DNA of 64,000 nt from an uncultured bacterium. Lineage in GTDB: Bacteria > Planctomycetota > JAJSAM01 > JAJVHW01. The stretch covers positions 186,001 through 250,000 of the forward strand of contig CALKVK010000023.1 of the NCBI GenBank assembly GCA_937996235.1. Direction: 5' to 3'. The notes under the pieces were generated by a model that did not search any database, was not told where the DNA came from, and saw nothing but the letters and a program-made list of their open reading frames with translations. The first letter of the stretch is position 1. Each line of letters opens with the position of its first letter. Shown piece after piece: positions 27,709 to 37,174 of this stretch. Made by a program: the position numbers and the translations under genes.

Positions 27709-28956
27709 ATGCGGGATCCGCTTTCGGCGCCTCGCGCGACCTGCTCCACTGCTCCGGTGGCGCGCGTCGCGATGCTGCTGACGAACCGCTTCACGCACGA
27801 CGCGCGCGTGGCGCGCGAAGCGCGGACGCTGGCGGAGATGGGCCACGACGTCGTCGTCCACTGCCTCGCAGGCGACGGACTGCCCGCGGAGGAGACGCGC
27901 GACGGCTTCCGCGTGCGCCGCCACGCCGAGCCCGCGTGGATCGGACGCCGCGGTCCGCTGCGGCTCGTCCCGCTCGTGCGCTGGTACGGCCGCTACGACT
28001 TCCTCGCGCGGGCGGCCGAGGGCGACGTGCCGAACGTCGTCCACGGCCACGACCTCGAGACGCTGCTCCCCGCGTCGGAGCTGGCGGGGCGGCTCGGCGT
28101 GCCCCACGTCCACGACGACCACGAGCTCGGGCTCGAGAAGCTCGGCCAGGGCATCGGCGACTGGGTGCGCGGTCCGAAGCGCGTGGCGCTCGAGCTCGCG
28201 ACGGAGTTCCTGCGGCGGCGCGGGCGGCGCCTCGAGTCCGAGCTGATCCCGCTCGTCGGCGGACTCGTCACGGCGTCGCCGCTCTACGCTCGCGTGCTCC
28301 ATGCGCGCTACGGCGTCGAGCCGGTCGTGCTGCTCAACACGCCCGAACGCAGCGACCCGGCGCCGACGCCGCTCCTGCGCGAGCGCGCGGGGCTGCCGCC
28401 GGGCGCGCACGTCGTGCTCTACCAGGGCACGGTCACGCCGGCGGGCGGCGCCGAGGAGGCCGTCCTCTCCACGCGCAACTACCCGCGCGGCTGGCACCTG
28501 GTGTTCCTCGGCACGACGTGGATGCGTCCCCGCCTCGAGGCGCTCGCGCGCGCGCACGAACTCACGTCGCGCGTGCACTTCCTGGACCCCGTCCCGCCCG
28601 CCGAGCTGCCCGCGTGGACGCGCGCCGCGACCGTGGGGCTGTGCCCGATCCGCGCCGTCAACCGCGGGCAGTCGCTGTCGCTCGCGAACAAGATCTTCGA
28701 GTACCTCCACGCGGGTCTGCCGGTCATCGCCTCGGACGTGCCGGGGCAGGGCGCGCTCGTCCGCGAGCTCGACGCCGGCGAGCTGATCCCCGACGTGTCC
28801 GCCGACGAGATCGCCGTCGCCGTCGGACGCGTCGCCGCCGTGCCGGAGCGCGAGCGGATCGAGTGGGGCGAGCGGCTGCGCCGCGTCGCGCACCGCTCGT
28901 ACTGCTGGGAGATCGAGTCCGAGAAGCTGCGCGCGCTCTACCGCCGCATCGTCTGA
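27709..28956 (+). CDS. GT4-like glycosyltransferase
   Basis: 415 residues from the ATG at 27709, or 399 from GTG 27757; neither has a clear ribosome-binding site. The family-like part begins ARVAMLLTNRFTHDARVAREARTLAEMGHDVVVHC. Central VVHGHDLETLLPASELA and DDHELG are typical of acceptor domains. The donor domain shows VVLYQGTVTPAGGAEEAVLS and SLANKIFEYLHAGLPVIASDVPG, a usual GT4 phosphate/nucleotide site. The C-terminal ~19 bp overlap the convergent alkB gene. It belongs to the glycan locus but is transcribed opposite to most of it. Confidence 0.87.
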   Translation: MRDPLSAPRATCSTAPVARVAMLLTNRFTHDARVAREARTLAEMGHDVVVHCLAGDGLPAEETRDGFRVRRHAEPAWIGRRGPLRLVPLVRWYGRYDFLARAAEGDVPNVVHGHDLETLLPASELAGRLGVPHVHDDHELGLEKLGQGIGDWVRGPKRVALELATEFLRRRGRRLESELIPLVGGLVTASPLYARVLHARYGVEPVVLLNTPERSDPAPTPLLRERAGLPPGAHVVLYQGTVTPAGGAEEAVLSTRNYPRGWHLVFLGTTWMRPRLEALARAHELTSRVHFLDPVPPAELPAWTRAATVGLCPIRAVNRGQSLSLANKIFEYLHAGLPVIASDVPGQGALVRELDAGELIPDVSADEIAVAVGRVAAVPERERIEWGERLRRVAHRSYCWEIESEKLRALYRRIV

Positions 28957-29651
28957 GCGTCGGCCGCCGACGCCCGCCGGAGCGTCAGGTTGACGCGCAC
29001 GGCGCCGAGCCGCGGGTGCACGCCCTCGCGCACCGCCGCGACGCCGTGATACGTGCGCCGCGACGGCCCGCCGAACACGAGCACGTCGCCGTGCTCGAGG
29101 GGCACGCGCACGACCGGGTCGCGCCGCGTCGCGCCGCCCCACAGGAACGTCGCGGGGAGTCCGAGCGAGACCGAGACGATCGGCGCGCGCCCGTCGGGCT
29201 CGTCGGCGTCGCGGTGGAGCCCCATCCGCGCGCCCGGCGCGTAGCGGTTGACGAGGCACGCGTCGGGAAGGAACCCGTCGAAGCCGGCCGCGCGCGCGGC
29301 GTCGTCCGCGAGGCGCAGGAACGCATCCGGGAGCGCGGGCCACGGCGTTCCGCTCGCGGGGTCGCACGCGGTGTAGCGATAGCCGGAGGCGTCGGCGACC
29401 CAGCCGAGCGCGCCGCAGTTCGTCATCGCCGCCGACATCGTGCCGCCGCCGGGCACCGACATGTGGCGCGGCGGCGCAGCGGCCCACACACGCTCGACGG
29501 CGTCGATCAGGTCATCGGCGGCGGCGAGCGCGAACCCCCGCAGCACCACGGCGCCCGGCGCGAGTTCGTCGCGCGTCGTCGCAGGCGCAACGAAGCCGAG
29601 GAGCGCCTGGTGGTTGCGCGTCTCGTCGGCCCTGCAGCGGCTCGTGTCCAC
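28938..29651 (-). CDS. alkB: AlkB-type Fe(II)/2-oxoglutarate dioxygenase, DNA alkylation repair
   Basis: A 237-residue protein from the only upstream GTG that keeps the family N-terminus. It aligns by eye with E. coli AlkB throughout: APGAVVLRGFA, MSVPGGGTMSAAMTNCGALGWV, DPASGTPWPALP, INRYAPG-like VNRYAPGARMGLHRDADEPD, APIVSVSLGLPATFLWGG, HGDVLVFGGPSRRTYHGV and RVNLTLRR. The metal ligands HRD and YHG and the 2-oxoglutarate-binding arginines are present. AlkB oxidatively demethylates 1-methyladenine and 3-methylcytosine in DNA and RNA. It is a housekeeping repair gene embedded among glycan genes, diverging from the giant surface-protein gene. No Ada-type gene is nearby. Confidence 0.95.
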   Translation of the reverse strand: MDTSRCRADETRNHQALLGFVAPATTRDELAPGAVVLRGFALAAADDLIDAVERVWAAAPPRHMSVPGGGTMSAAMTNCGALGWVADASGYRYTACDPASGTPWPALPDAFLRLADDAARAAGFDGFLPDACLVNRYAPGARMGLHRDADEPDGRAPIVSVSLGLPATFLWGGATRRDPVVRVPLEHGDVLVFGGPSRRTYHGVAAVREGVHPRLGAVRVNLTLRRASAADAQTMRR

Positions 29652-29808
29652 GGCGGCAGCGTAGCGCGCGCCGGTCACGCCGCCGCATGGCGCGCAGGCC
29701 TGGGATGCAGGCGCTCCGCAGGTCGCGGCGCCGCTCGTCGCCGCGCGGACGTCGCCGCGCTGACGGAGATGGGATTTGCAATCGTCCCCGCGGTTCCCCC
29801 AAGGTGGG

Positions 29809-29829
29809 CCCGTCCGCCCGGCGGACGGG
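29809..29829 (+). promoter_or_regulatory. 5'-UTR hairpin before the giant surface protein
   Basis: CCCGTCCGC / GCGGACGGG form a 9-bp perfect stem with a 3-nt loop ending immediately before the GGGAGGGAG ribosome-binding site of the 2000-residue protein. It is positioned to affect ribosome loading or mRNA stability. No T-run follows, so it is not a classical terminator. Confidence 0.45.
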
Positions 29830-29838
29830 GAGGGAGAC

Positions 29839-32800
29839 ATGGCGAGACGGAACGCACACGGGCCAACGCCCGTCTGCGGCGTACGCGCGTCGACAGTGGC
29901 TGCCGGACTCGTCGCGCTCTGCGTGGTGACACTGTGCGCGGACGCCGCCCCCGAAGGCGTGCTCGCGCGGAACGGCGACGTGCTCGGCGCCGAGATCGAC
30001 GCGCCCGGCGACAGCGACGCATTCAGCGTCGAGCTGGCGGCCGGCGGGCGTCTCGACCTCTCCGTCGCAGCGGCGGAGAAGTCGTCGGCCCTGCTCCCCG
30101 AGGTCGTCGTCCTCGATCCGAGCGGCAACGCGGTCGCGCCGGCGAAGTTCAAGAGCAAGAAGACGGGGCACGCCGTACAGCTCGGAGGGATCGTCGCTCC
30201 GGACGACGCGACCGGCGTGTGGCGCGTGCTCGTCGCGGCGCGCGACGACACCGTCGGGACCTACACCGCGAGCTTCAAGGTCAAGAACCCGGCGAAGGGC
30301 AAGGCCGCCGGCATCGTGGTGCCCGCAGCCGGCGTCGCCCGGATTCCGTTCGCCGCGGAAGGCGGCGCGGTGCTGACGAGCGTCGTCGTGAAGCCCGGCA
30401 AGGGGCTGCCGACACCGGCCGCAGCGCGGATCGTCGCGCCCGACGGTTCGACCGTCCCCGCGTCCGAGGCGGCGTTCGCGCCGCAGGGCACGTCGCTCCG
30501 GCTCCGCAAGTTCGAGTTGCCGGCGGGCGACTTCGGCGCGTACGCGCTCGAGGTCGTGGGCGGCGGGAGCGCCACGACGGTGCAGGTGAAGCTCGCGCAG
30601 AAACCGCCGAAGCGCAAGGCGCGCAAGAAGGGCAGCAAGCCCGAGCTGCTCCCGCCGGAGGCGCGCATCGACGCGCTCGACGCGACCGACGCGCGCCAGG
30701 AGGACGCGCCGCACGAGTTCGTGATCACCGGAGCCGGCTTCCTCGCCGAGAGCACCGCCGCGGTCTCGGGCGACGGCGTGACGTTCCGCTCGTTCACCCT
30801 CGACGGCGACGGCACCGCGCGCATCGCGTGCGACGTCGTCGCGGACGCGCCCTACGGACTGCGCGACCTCACGCTCCTGCCGCCGCCGCTCCTCGGCGAG
30901 CCGGTGCGCGTGGTGCGCGGCGTGCGCGTGCTCGCGCCGCTCCCGACGATCGCCGGCACCCCGACGCCGGTCGTGAAGCAGGAGGACGCCGCGGCGGAGG
31001 TCGTGCTCACGGGGAGCGGGTTCCGCGCCGGCGGGAGCGTGAGCTTCGGCGGCGCCGGGCTGACGGTGACGGCCCTCGACGTCGAGAGCGGCGGGCGCAT
31101 CGTGCTCGGCGTGCGGGTGGACGGCGCCGCGCCGCTCGGCGCGCGCGACGTCACGTACACGCAGCCCGCGGCCGGCGGCGGCGACGCGGTCGTCGCAACG
31201 GGCCTGCTCACCGTCCACTACCCGGATCCCGTCGTCTCCGCCGCGACGCCGACGATCGTGCGGCAGGGCGACACCGGCGTCGACGTCGTGCTCGCGGGCG
31301 GCGGCTTCCGCGACGGTGCGTCCGCGCTGGTCGGCGGCGCGGGCGTCGACGTGACGGCGGTCGCGCGCGACGACGGCACGCATCTGCGCGTCACCGTGGA
31401 CGTGGCCGACGACGCCGCATACGGCGCGCGCGACGTCTCCGTCACGCAGGCGGACCTTGGCGGCGGCGCGACGGGCATCGGGTCGGGCGTGCTCACGGTG
31501 CACGCGCCGGACCCGGTGCTGACCTCGGTTGCGCCCGCTGCGCTGACGCAGGGGGACACGGACGTGCAGCTCACGCTGCGCGGCGCGCACCTCCGCAACG
31601 GCGGCACGGTCGGCATCGGAGGCACGGGCTTCACTGTGACGGGGTTCACGCGTGTCGCGGACGACGAGGTGCACGTGCTCGTCTCGGCTGCGGACGACGC
31701 GACGCTCGGTGCGCTCGACGTGACGTACACGCAGCCCGACGCCGGCGGCGGTGCGAGCGCGACCCTCGCCGCGGCGCTGCAGGTGGACGCGCCGCAGCCG
31801 ACTCTCACGGAGTCGTCCGCGAGTGTGCTGCGTCAGCTCGACACGCAGATCGAGCTCGTGCTGACGGGCACGGAGTTCCGCGACGGCGCGACGGTGCGGA
31901 TCTCGGGCAGCGGCGTGACCGTCGCGCACGTGGACGTGGCGTCGCGCACGAGCGCGACCGTCACGCTCAGCGTCGACGAGTTCGCGGCGGTCGGCGCCCG
32001 CGACGTCACGTTCGTGCAGCCGGCGATCGGCGGCGCGCGCAGCGCGACGCTTGCCGACGCGTTCGCGGTGCATCACCCCGACCCGCTGCTCTCCGTGGTC
32101 GACCCGGCACAGGTCCGGCGCACCAAGACGGGGACGCTGCGGCTCTTCGGTGCGCACTTCCGGACGGGCGGGAGTGTCACCGCCTCGGGCAGCGGCGTGA
32201 CGTTCGGGACGCCGACGGTGATCGACCCCGCGACGCTCGACGTCGCGTACGCCGTCTCCGCGGGCGCAACGCTCGACACGCGCGACGTCACGTATGCGCA
32301 GCCCGCTGCGGGAGGAGGTGCGCAGGTGACGCTCGCGGACGGGCTCGAGGTCTTCGACTCGCCGCCGCTGCTGACGTCGATCACACCGGCGACGCTGCGC
32401 CCGGGCGATGCGTTCGTGCCGTGCGTCGTGATCGGCGACCGGTTCGTCGCGGGCACGCAGGTGTCGATCGCCGACGGCGGCGTGGTAGTCGAAGCGCTCG
32501 CGGTGACGTCGGCGACGCGCCTCGACCTGATCGTCTCCGCCGCCTCCGACGCGGCGCTCGGTCCGGCGGACGTCTCGATCGCGCTCCCCACCGGTCCGGC
32601 CGAGGTGTTCGACGACGCGTTCGCGGTTCTGACCGCGCCGCCGGTCGTGCAGTCGTTCAGCATGGCGGCGGTCGTGCAGGGCGCGGCGTCGGTCCCGGTC
32701 GAGTTGCGCGGCCTGAACCTCGCGCGCGTCGCGACGCTCACGGCCGACGGCAGCGGCGTGACGTTCGCGAACGTCGTCGCGGTGGACGACGGGCGCGTGA

Positions 32801-35800
32801 CCGCCGACGTGAGCGCGACCGCGGCCGCGACGCTCGGGCTGCGGACGCTGACGGCCACCAACGCGGCGTCGACGGGCGGCGGGAGCGGCACGCTCGCGGC
32901 GGCGTTCGAGGTCGTCGGCGCGACGCCGACGGTCAGCACCGTGACGCCCGCGGCGGTGGCGCGCACCCCGTCGGCGGGGCGGACGCGCGTCGTCGCGGCG
33001 CGCGTGCTCGGCAGCAACTTCGTGAGCGGTGCAAGCGTCGCTCTCGCGCGCGCCGGCGGCAGCGGCGTCGCCGTCGTCTCGGGCAGCGCACGCGTGCTCT
33101 CCGGCGGCGAGATCGCGGTCGATGTTTCCGTCGCAGGCGGCGCGACGACGGGCGCGTGGGACGTGACCGTGACGAACCCCGGCGGACTCGGCGACAGCGG
33201 CGCGTCGGGGGCGGGCACGTTCACCGTGCAGAGCGAGAGCACGCTCACGCTGAACCAGATCGTGCCGCCGGACGGCAGCACCTACGGCGGAGAGCGCGTG
33301 GTGCTCCACGGCGGCGGGTTCGCGACGGGCGCCGTCGTCGACTTCGGTACGGAGCGCGCGCTGCGCGCGCAGGTCATCGATCAGAACACCATCGTGTGCA
33401 CGGTGCCGCAGCCGGCGACCGCGTCGCTGAGTGCGCCGAGCGCCGTCGCCGTGACGGTCACCAACCCGTCGACGTCGACCGCGTCGCGCGGCGCGGCGTA
33501 CGCGTACGCCGTCGACGACCTGACGCAGTTCGTCGACGTAACGGTCCCGGCGCTCGGCGCGACCGGCGTACCCGCGTCGCTCGCCGCGAGCTGCGTGCAC
33601 CTCGCGCGCCCCGCGGCGGCCCTGCCGGCATACTCCGGCTCGTCCGCGACCTTCCCCGAGCTGACGCTCTACTGGTACGAGAACGCGGGCGCCGGTGCGC
33701 CGGGGGGCGCGGCGACGCTCAGTGCGGACCGCCGCTGGATCGTCTTCACGCGCTCGACCGCGAGCCCGCTCGCCGCGAGCGCGGCCGGGGTGTGGAAGAC
33801 GACGATCCCCGGCACGGTGACATCGCTTGCCGGGCAGCCGCTGTTCGAGGTCTCGAAGACCGACGACGGCGGGCAGGTCCGCTACGACGAGTTCTTCTAC
33901 ACGATCGCGCCGGCGAGCTCCGACACGACCGCCCCGACGCTCCTGTCGAGTACGCCGGGCGCCTCCGCGAGCGGAGTCTCGACGACGGCCGCGCTGACGC
34001 TCGCGATGTCGGAGGAGCTCGATCCGCTGAGCGCGACGTCGGCGAACATCTCCCTGACGCAGGGCGCAACGCCGGTCGGCTGCCACGTCGGAATCGCGGC
34101 GGACCTTCGCACTCTCATGCTGTCGCCCCATGCCGAGCTGGCGACGAGCACGACCTACACCGTCACGCTGAGCACGGGCGTACGCGACCTGCACGGCAAC
34201 GCGCTCGCCTCGAACGTCACGTTCACGTTCACGACCAGCAACGGGACGGACGCCACGGCGCCGACGATCGATCGCGTGACGATCGAGGACCTGCCGGCCG
34301 CCGTGGACGGCTCCGGCACGTACGTCTCGGGCGCGGACTCGACGGGCTCGTCGACCAACCCGCAGGCGGCGAGCGCCGGCGCGTCGCAGGCGTTCGACCT
34401 GTTCGTGCCGCAGTCCGGCTTCGCGGTGCGCGTGGAGTACTCGGACGAGGGCGGCGCGGGCATCGACCCGACCGGGTTCACCGCGCTGTGCAGCGTCGCC
34501 TCCGGCTCCGCGTCGGCCGGAACCGACCTCGCGGCGTCATTCGACACGGTCGACGAGACGCACGCCGTGTGGCGCATCCCCGCGGGCGCCGCGCTCGCGA
34601 CGGGCGAGAACGTGACGCTCACGTTCACCGTGTCCGACACGGCCGGGAACACGTCGTCGAACGCCGTCGTGACGTTCGACGTCGGTGCGGCGAGCGCCAC
34701 GTCCGCGAGCGCGACCGGCGGCAACCTCGCGCCCTTCGACGCACGCCAGACCTGGGTGCTGCGCTCCGACCTCGACGTGTACACGGCGTCGATCTTCGAG
34801 GAGACGGTCGGCTCCACGACCTTCCCGCGCATGACGACGACGCTCGCGTCGAACGACATCGCCGACTTCGACGAGGTGCTGCGTCTCGTCGGGCTGCAGA
34901 CGACGTCGATGACGTCCGCCGCCGCCGCCACGGTCAACGGCGAGTCCGTCGGGACGAACCGCATCGTGCGTCGCCTGCTGCTCGAGCGCGTCCGCGAACT
35001 CCTGCGCGAGCGCTTCGGCATCGACGGCGACGGTACGCGCGACGCCGACGCACCCGAGATCGAGTTCCTTCTGGCGGGCGAGCAGGGGTCGCTGACGACG
35101 CTCCCCACCTACGCGTCGTCCGCCTCGAGCGGCAGCACGAGCGGCTTCTCCGAGCTCTCGATCGGAGGGACGCAGGGCGCCGAATCGAGCGGCACGGCGA
35201 CGTCGAGCGTGCTCGGTGCATCGCCCCACGACACGCGCAACCTGGCGCAGGAGGCGCTGCTCAACACCGACGGGACGTACGGCGTATTCCTCGGCAGCCT
35301 GCTCAAGCGGCACGCCGGGGACGGGCGCTTCACGCTGGCCGGCACGTCCCAGGCCTGGCGCGGCATGTACCGTCCGTTCGGGCGCTATGTGCTCGAGCAG
35401 ATGTGCTCGACCTGGGGCGGCACGCCGGTCGGGGAGGACGCGAGCGACGACGACGTGCTCGCGGGGACCTTCGACCGGACGACGTCGGTCGACACGACGC
35501 TGAACGACCGCTACGACGCCGTGTTCACGGCGCTCGAGACGCTCGCACTCTACATCTCGGCGACCGCCGCCACCGAGATCGGCAACGCCACGGGACTCGT
35601 GCCGGACGGCGCACCGAAGACCGGGCTGTTCGGGCACGCGCACCGCGACAACGCGTTCACGGACGCGACGACGTCGGCGCTGAACGTCTCGCACCGCGTG
35701 TACTGGGCCGGGGTCAACAACCTGATGGCGCCGGACGGGACGATCTTCGAGAGACTGCGCACCGGCTCCGACCTGCGCCGCTTCAACCCGCTGGCGCTCG

Positions 35801-35841
35801 CGTGGCTGCGCGGCCGGCTCCTGCACGACGAGGGACTCTGA
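29839..35841 (+). CDS. Giant secreted protein with tandem IPT/TIG-like repeats and a Big_5-like domain
   Basis: A 2000-residue exported protein; ATG 29839 follows GGGAGGGAGAC. The signal peptide ends around CADAAP. Residues about 30-270 are a pre-peptidase-type beta domain (DAFSVELAAGGRLDLSV). About nine tandem IPT/TIG-like Ig domains of ~95 residues follow, opening at about residues 275, 368, 463, 557, 653, 748, 842, 933 and 1030, with the recurring pattern TPxxVxQGDTxVxVxLxGxxF and GARDVTYTQP. A Big_5/SbsA-like domain with DTTAPTLLSSTPGASASGV begins near 1360. The unassigned C-terminal ~370 residues include FDARQTWVLRSDLDVYTASIF. No sortase, PEP-CTERM or autotransporter anchor is visible. 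It is probably a surface adhesin or S-layer-like scaffold, and first in a three-gene plus-strand set. Confidence 0.9.
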   Translation: MARRNAHGPTPVCGVRASTVAAGLVALCVVTLCADAAPEGVLARNGDVLGAEIDAPGDSDAFSVELAAGGRLDLSVAAAEKSSALLPEVVVLDPSGNAVAPAKFKSKKTGHAVQLGGIVAPDDATGVWRVLVAARDDTVGTYTASFKVKNPAKGKAAGIVVPAAGVARIPFAAEGGAVLTSVVVKPGKGLPTPAAARIVAPDGSTVPASEAAFAPQGTSLRLRKFELPAGDFGAYALEVVGGGSATTVQVKLAQKPPKRKARKKGSKPELLPPEARIDALDATDARQEDAPHEFVITGAGFLAESTAAVSGDGVTFRSFTLDGDGTARIACDVVADAPYGLRDLTLLPPPLLGEPVRVVRGVRVLAPLPTIAGTPTPVVKQEDAAAEVVLTGSGFRAGGSVSFGGAGLTVTALDVESGGRIVLGVRVDGAAPLGARDVTYTQPAAGGGDAVVATGLLTVHYPDPVVSAATPTIVRQGDTGVDVVLAGGGFRDGASALVGGAGVDVTAVARDDGTHLRVTVDVADDAAYGARDVSVTQADLGGGATGIGSGVLTVHAPDPVLTSVAPAALTQGDTDVQLTLRGAHLRNGGTVGIGGTGFTVTGFTRVADDEVHVLVSAADDATLGALDVTYTQPDAGGGASATLAAALQVDAPQPTLTESSASVLRQLDTQIELVLTGTEFRDGATVRISGSGVTVAHVDVASRTSATVTLSVDEFAAVGARDVTFVQPAIGGARSATLADAFAVHHPDPLLSVVDPAQVRRTKTGTLRLFGAHFRTGGSVTASGSGVTFGTPTVIDPATLDVAYAVSAGATLDTRDVTYAQPAAGGGAQVTLADGLEVFDSPPLLTSITPATLRPGDAFVPCVVIGDRFVAGTQVSIADGGVVVEALAVTSATRLDLIVSAASDAALGPADVSIALPTGPAEVFDDAFAVLTAPPVVQSFSMAAVVQGAASVPVELRGLNLARVATLTADGSGVTFANVVAVDDGRVTADVSATAAATLGLRTLTATNAASTGGGSGTLAAAFEVVGATPTVSTVTPAAVARTPSAGRTRVVAARVLGSNFVSGASVALARAGGSGVAVVSGSARVLSGGEIAVDVSVAGGATTGAWDVTVTNPGGLGDSGASGAGTFTVQSESTLTLNQIVPPDGSTYGGERVVLHGGGFATGAVVDFGTERALRAQVIDQNTIVCTVPQPATASLSAPSAVAVTVTNPSTSTASRGAAYAYAVDDLTQFVDVTVPALGATGVPASLAASCVHLARPAAALPAYSGSSATFPELTLYWYENAGAGAPGGAATLSADRRWIVFTRSTASPLAASAAGVWKTTIPGTVTSLAGQPLFEVSKTDDGGQVRYDEFFYTIAPASSDTTAPTLLSSTPGASASGVSTTAALTLAMSEELDPLSATSANISLTQGATPVGCHVGIAADLRTLMLSPHAELATSTTYTVTLSTGVRDLHGNALASNVTFTFTTSNGTDATAPTIDRVTIEDLPAAVDGSGTYVSGADSTGSSTNPQAASAGASQAFDLFVPQSGFAVRVEYSDEGGAGIDPTGFTALCSVASGSASAGTDLAASFDTVDETHAVWRIPAGAALATGENVTLTFTVSDTAGNTSSNAVVTFDVGAASATSASATGGNLAPFDARQTWVLRSDLDVYTASIFEETVGSTTFPRMTTTLASNDIADFDEVLRLVGLQTTSMTSAAAATVNGESVGTNRIVRRLLLERVRELLRERFGIDGDGTRDADAPEIEFLLAGEQGSLTTLPTYASSASSGSTSGFSELSIGGTQGAESSGTATSSVLGASPHDTRNLAQEALLNTDGTYGVFLGSLLKRHAGDGRFTLAGTSQAWRGMYRPFGRYVLEQMCSTWGGTPVGEDASDDDVLAGTFDRTTSVDTTLNDRYDAVFTALETLALYISATAATEIGNATGLVPDGAPKTGLFGHAHRDNAFTDATTSALNVSHRVYWAGVNNLMAPDGTIFERLRTGSDLRRFNPLALAWLRGRLLHDEGL

Positions 35842-35842
35842 C

Positions 35843-37138
35843 ATGCGCACCGCAACGTTCGCCGCCGTCGTGCTCGCGACCGCTCTCGCCTGGACGGCGC
35901 CGCGCCGCGCCTCCGCCGACGTGGACGCGGAAGCGGCAACACTCGGCGCGCAGACCGAAGCGGCCGCGCTCGTCGTGGTCGCACGCGCGACCGCGGCGCC
36001 GTCCGCGGCGGACGAGCTGCCCTGGGTGAAGACCGAGTTCGAGGTGGGCCGTGTGCTGCGCGGCGGCTGGTCGCGCGAGACGCCGCTCGTCGTGCTGCTG
36101 CCGCGCGCGCTGGGCGACGCGGCTCCGGCGGGTGCAGCGCGGCTGCTGTTCCTCGAGCCTGCGGACGACGGCGAGTCGCGTTACCGGCCGGTCGCGGGCT
36201 CGGCGAGCGTGCTGCCCGCCGGCGATCCGCGCGCGTCGGCGCGGCTGCGGCACGTCGCACGCTACGCAGCGGCGCTCGCCGCACCGGCGTCGCGCCGCGA
36301 CGAGGCACTGCGCGCCGCCCTGGTCGATGCGCTCGACGGCGACGACGCGGGCGTGGTCCTCTCCGCCGCACTCGACCTCGGCCGCCGCGCGGAACTCCTC
36401 GCCGGGCTCTCGCGCGCCCAGTCCGAGCAGGTCGTGGACGTGTTCGCGCGCCGCGGCGTGCAGGACCGGGCGCAGGAGGCGCTCGCCAGGGTCGTCGCGC
36501 TCTGCGGCTCGCCTCGCGCCGCAGATGCGCTCGCGGACGCGTGCGCCGCGGACGGCGCCGAGCTGCTCCGCGGCGGTCTGGGCGACGCCGCCGAGGCGTT
36601 CGGGGGCAGCGCGCTCGCCGAGGCCCTTGCCGCACGCCTCGCCATCACGACGGCGCCGCACCGGGCGCGCACACTCGTGGCGGCGCTCGGCGCCGCGGGG
36701 CGCGAGGTGGGGCTGACCGCGCTCCTCGGGCTCCTGCGCGCCGACGACGCGACGCTGCGAGCCGAGGCGCTCCACGCCGTCGGCCGCACCGCGCGTGCGA
36801 TCCGCGCGCGCGCCGCGGCGGCGCGTCGCGCGGGCGCCGTCCGCTCCGACGCGGACGCGGACGCGCCGCCGCCTGCGGAGGTGGCGCAGGGTGCAGCGGC
36901 CCCGGATGCGACGTGGAGCGCGCTCCGCACCCGCCTGCGTGTCGCGCTCGCACAGGCCGCGCTGGGCGCACGCACCGCGAACGAGCGGCGCGCGGCCGTC
37001 TGGAGCCTCGTCCAGCTCGACGACCCCGCGGCGACGTCGTTCCTGCGCCGTCTCGCGCGCGACGATCCGGGCGGCGAGCTGGGGCGGCTCGCGGAGTACC
37101 ACCTCGCGCGTCCGCGCGGCAGCCTGGTGCTGCGCTGA
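35843..37138 (+). CDS. Secreted HEAT-like repeat protein
   Basis: 431 residues, starting one base after the giant protein's stop (TGACATG), so the two are coupled. A signal peptide (to about residue 25, RRASADV) precedes a small beta domain (VKTEFEVGRVLRGGWSRETPLVVLLPRA). The rest is alanine-rich paired helices resembling HEAT repeats (LTALLGLLRADDATLRAEALHAVG, ERRAAVWSLVQLDDPAATSFLRRLARDD). HEAT solenoids usually bind proteins, so it may chaperone or anchor the giant protein in the periplasm. No catalytic motif is seen. Confidence 0.85.
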   Translation: MRTATFAAVVLATALAWTAPRRASADVDAEAATLGAQTEAAALVVVARATAAPSAADELPWVKTEFEVGRVLRGGWSRETPLVVLLPRALGDAAPAGAARLLFLEPADDGESRYRPVAGSASVLPAGDPRASARLRHVARYAAALAAPASRRDEALRAALVDALDGDDAGVVLSAALDLGRRAELLAGLSRAQSEQVVDVFARRGVQDRAQEALARVVALCGSPRAADALADACAADGAELLRGGLGDAAEAFGGSALAEALAARLAITTAPHRARTLVAALGAAGREVGLTALLGLLRADDATLRAEALHAVGRTARAIRARAAAARRAGAVRSDADADAPPPAEVAQGAAAPDATWSALRTRLRVALAQAALGARTANERRAAVWSLVQLDDPAATSFLRRLARDDPGGELGRLAEYHLARPRGSLVLR

Positions 37139-37174
37139 GTCGACGGAACGGCACCGGCGGTTAGCCTCGCATGC

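Noticed and set aside
24822..36029. An 11.2-kb uninterrupted plus-strand reading frame of 3735 codons
   Set aside because: It crosses real genes on both strands and repeat island 2 and encodes Arg/Ala/Pro-rich sequence without family motifs. It is a by-product of very high third-position GC, as are other long frames such as 29512-34194 minus and 6209-10846 plus.
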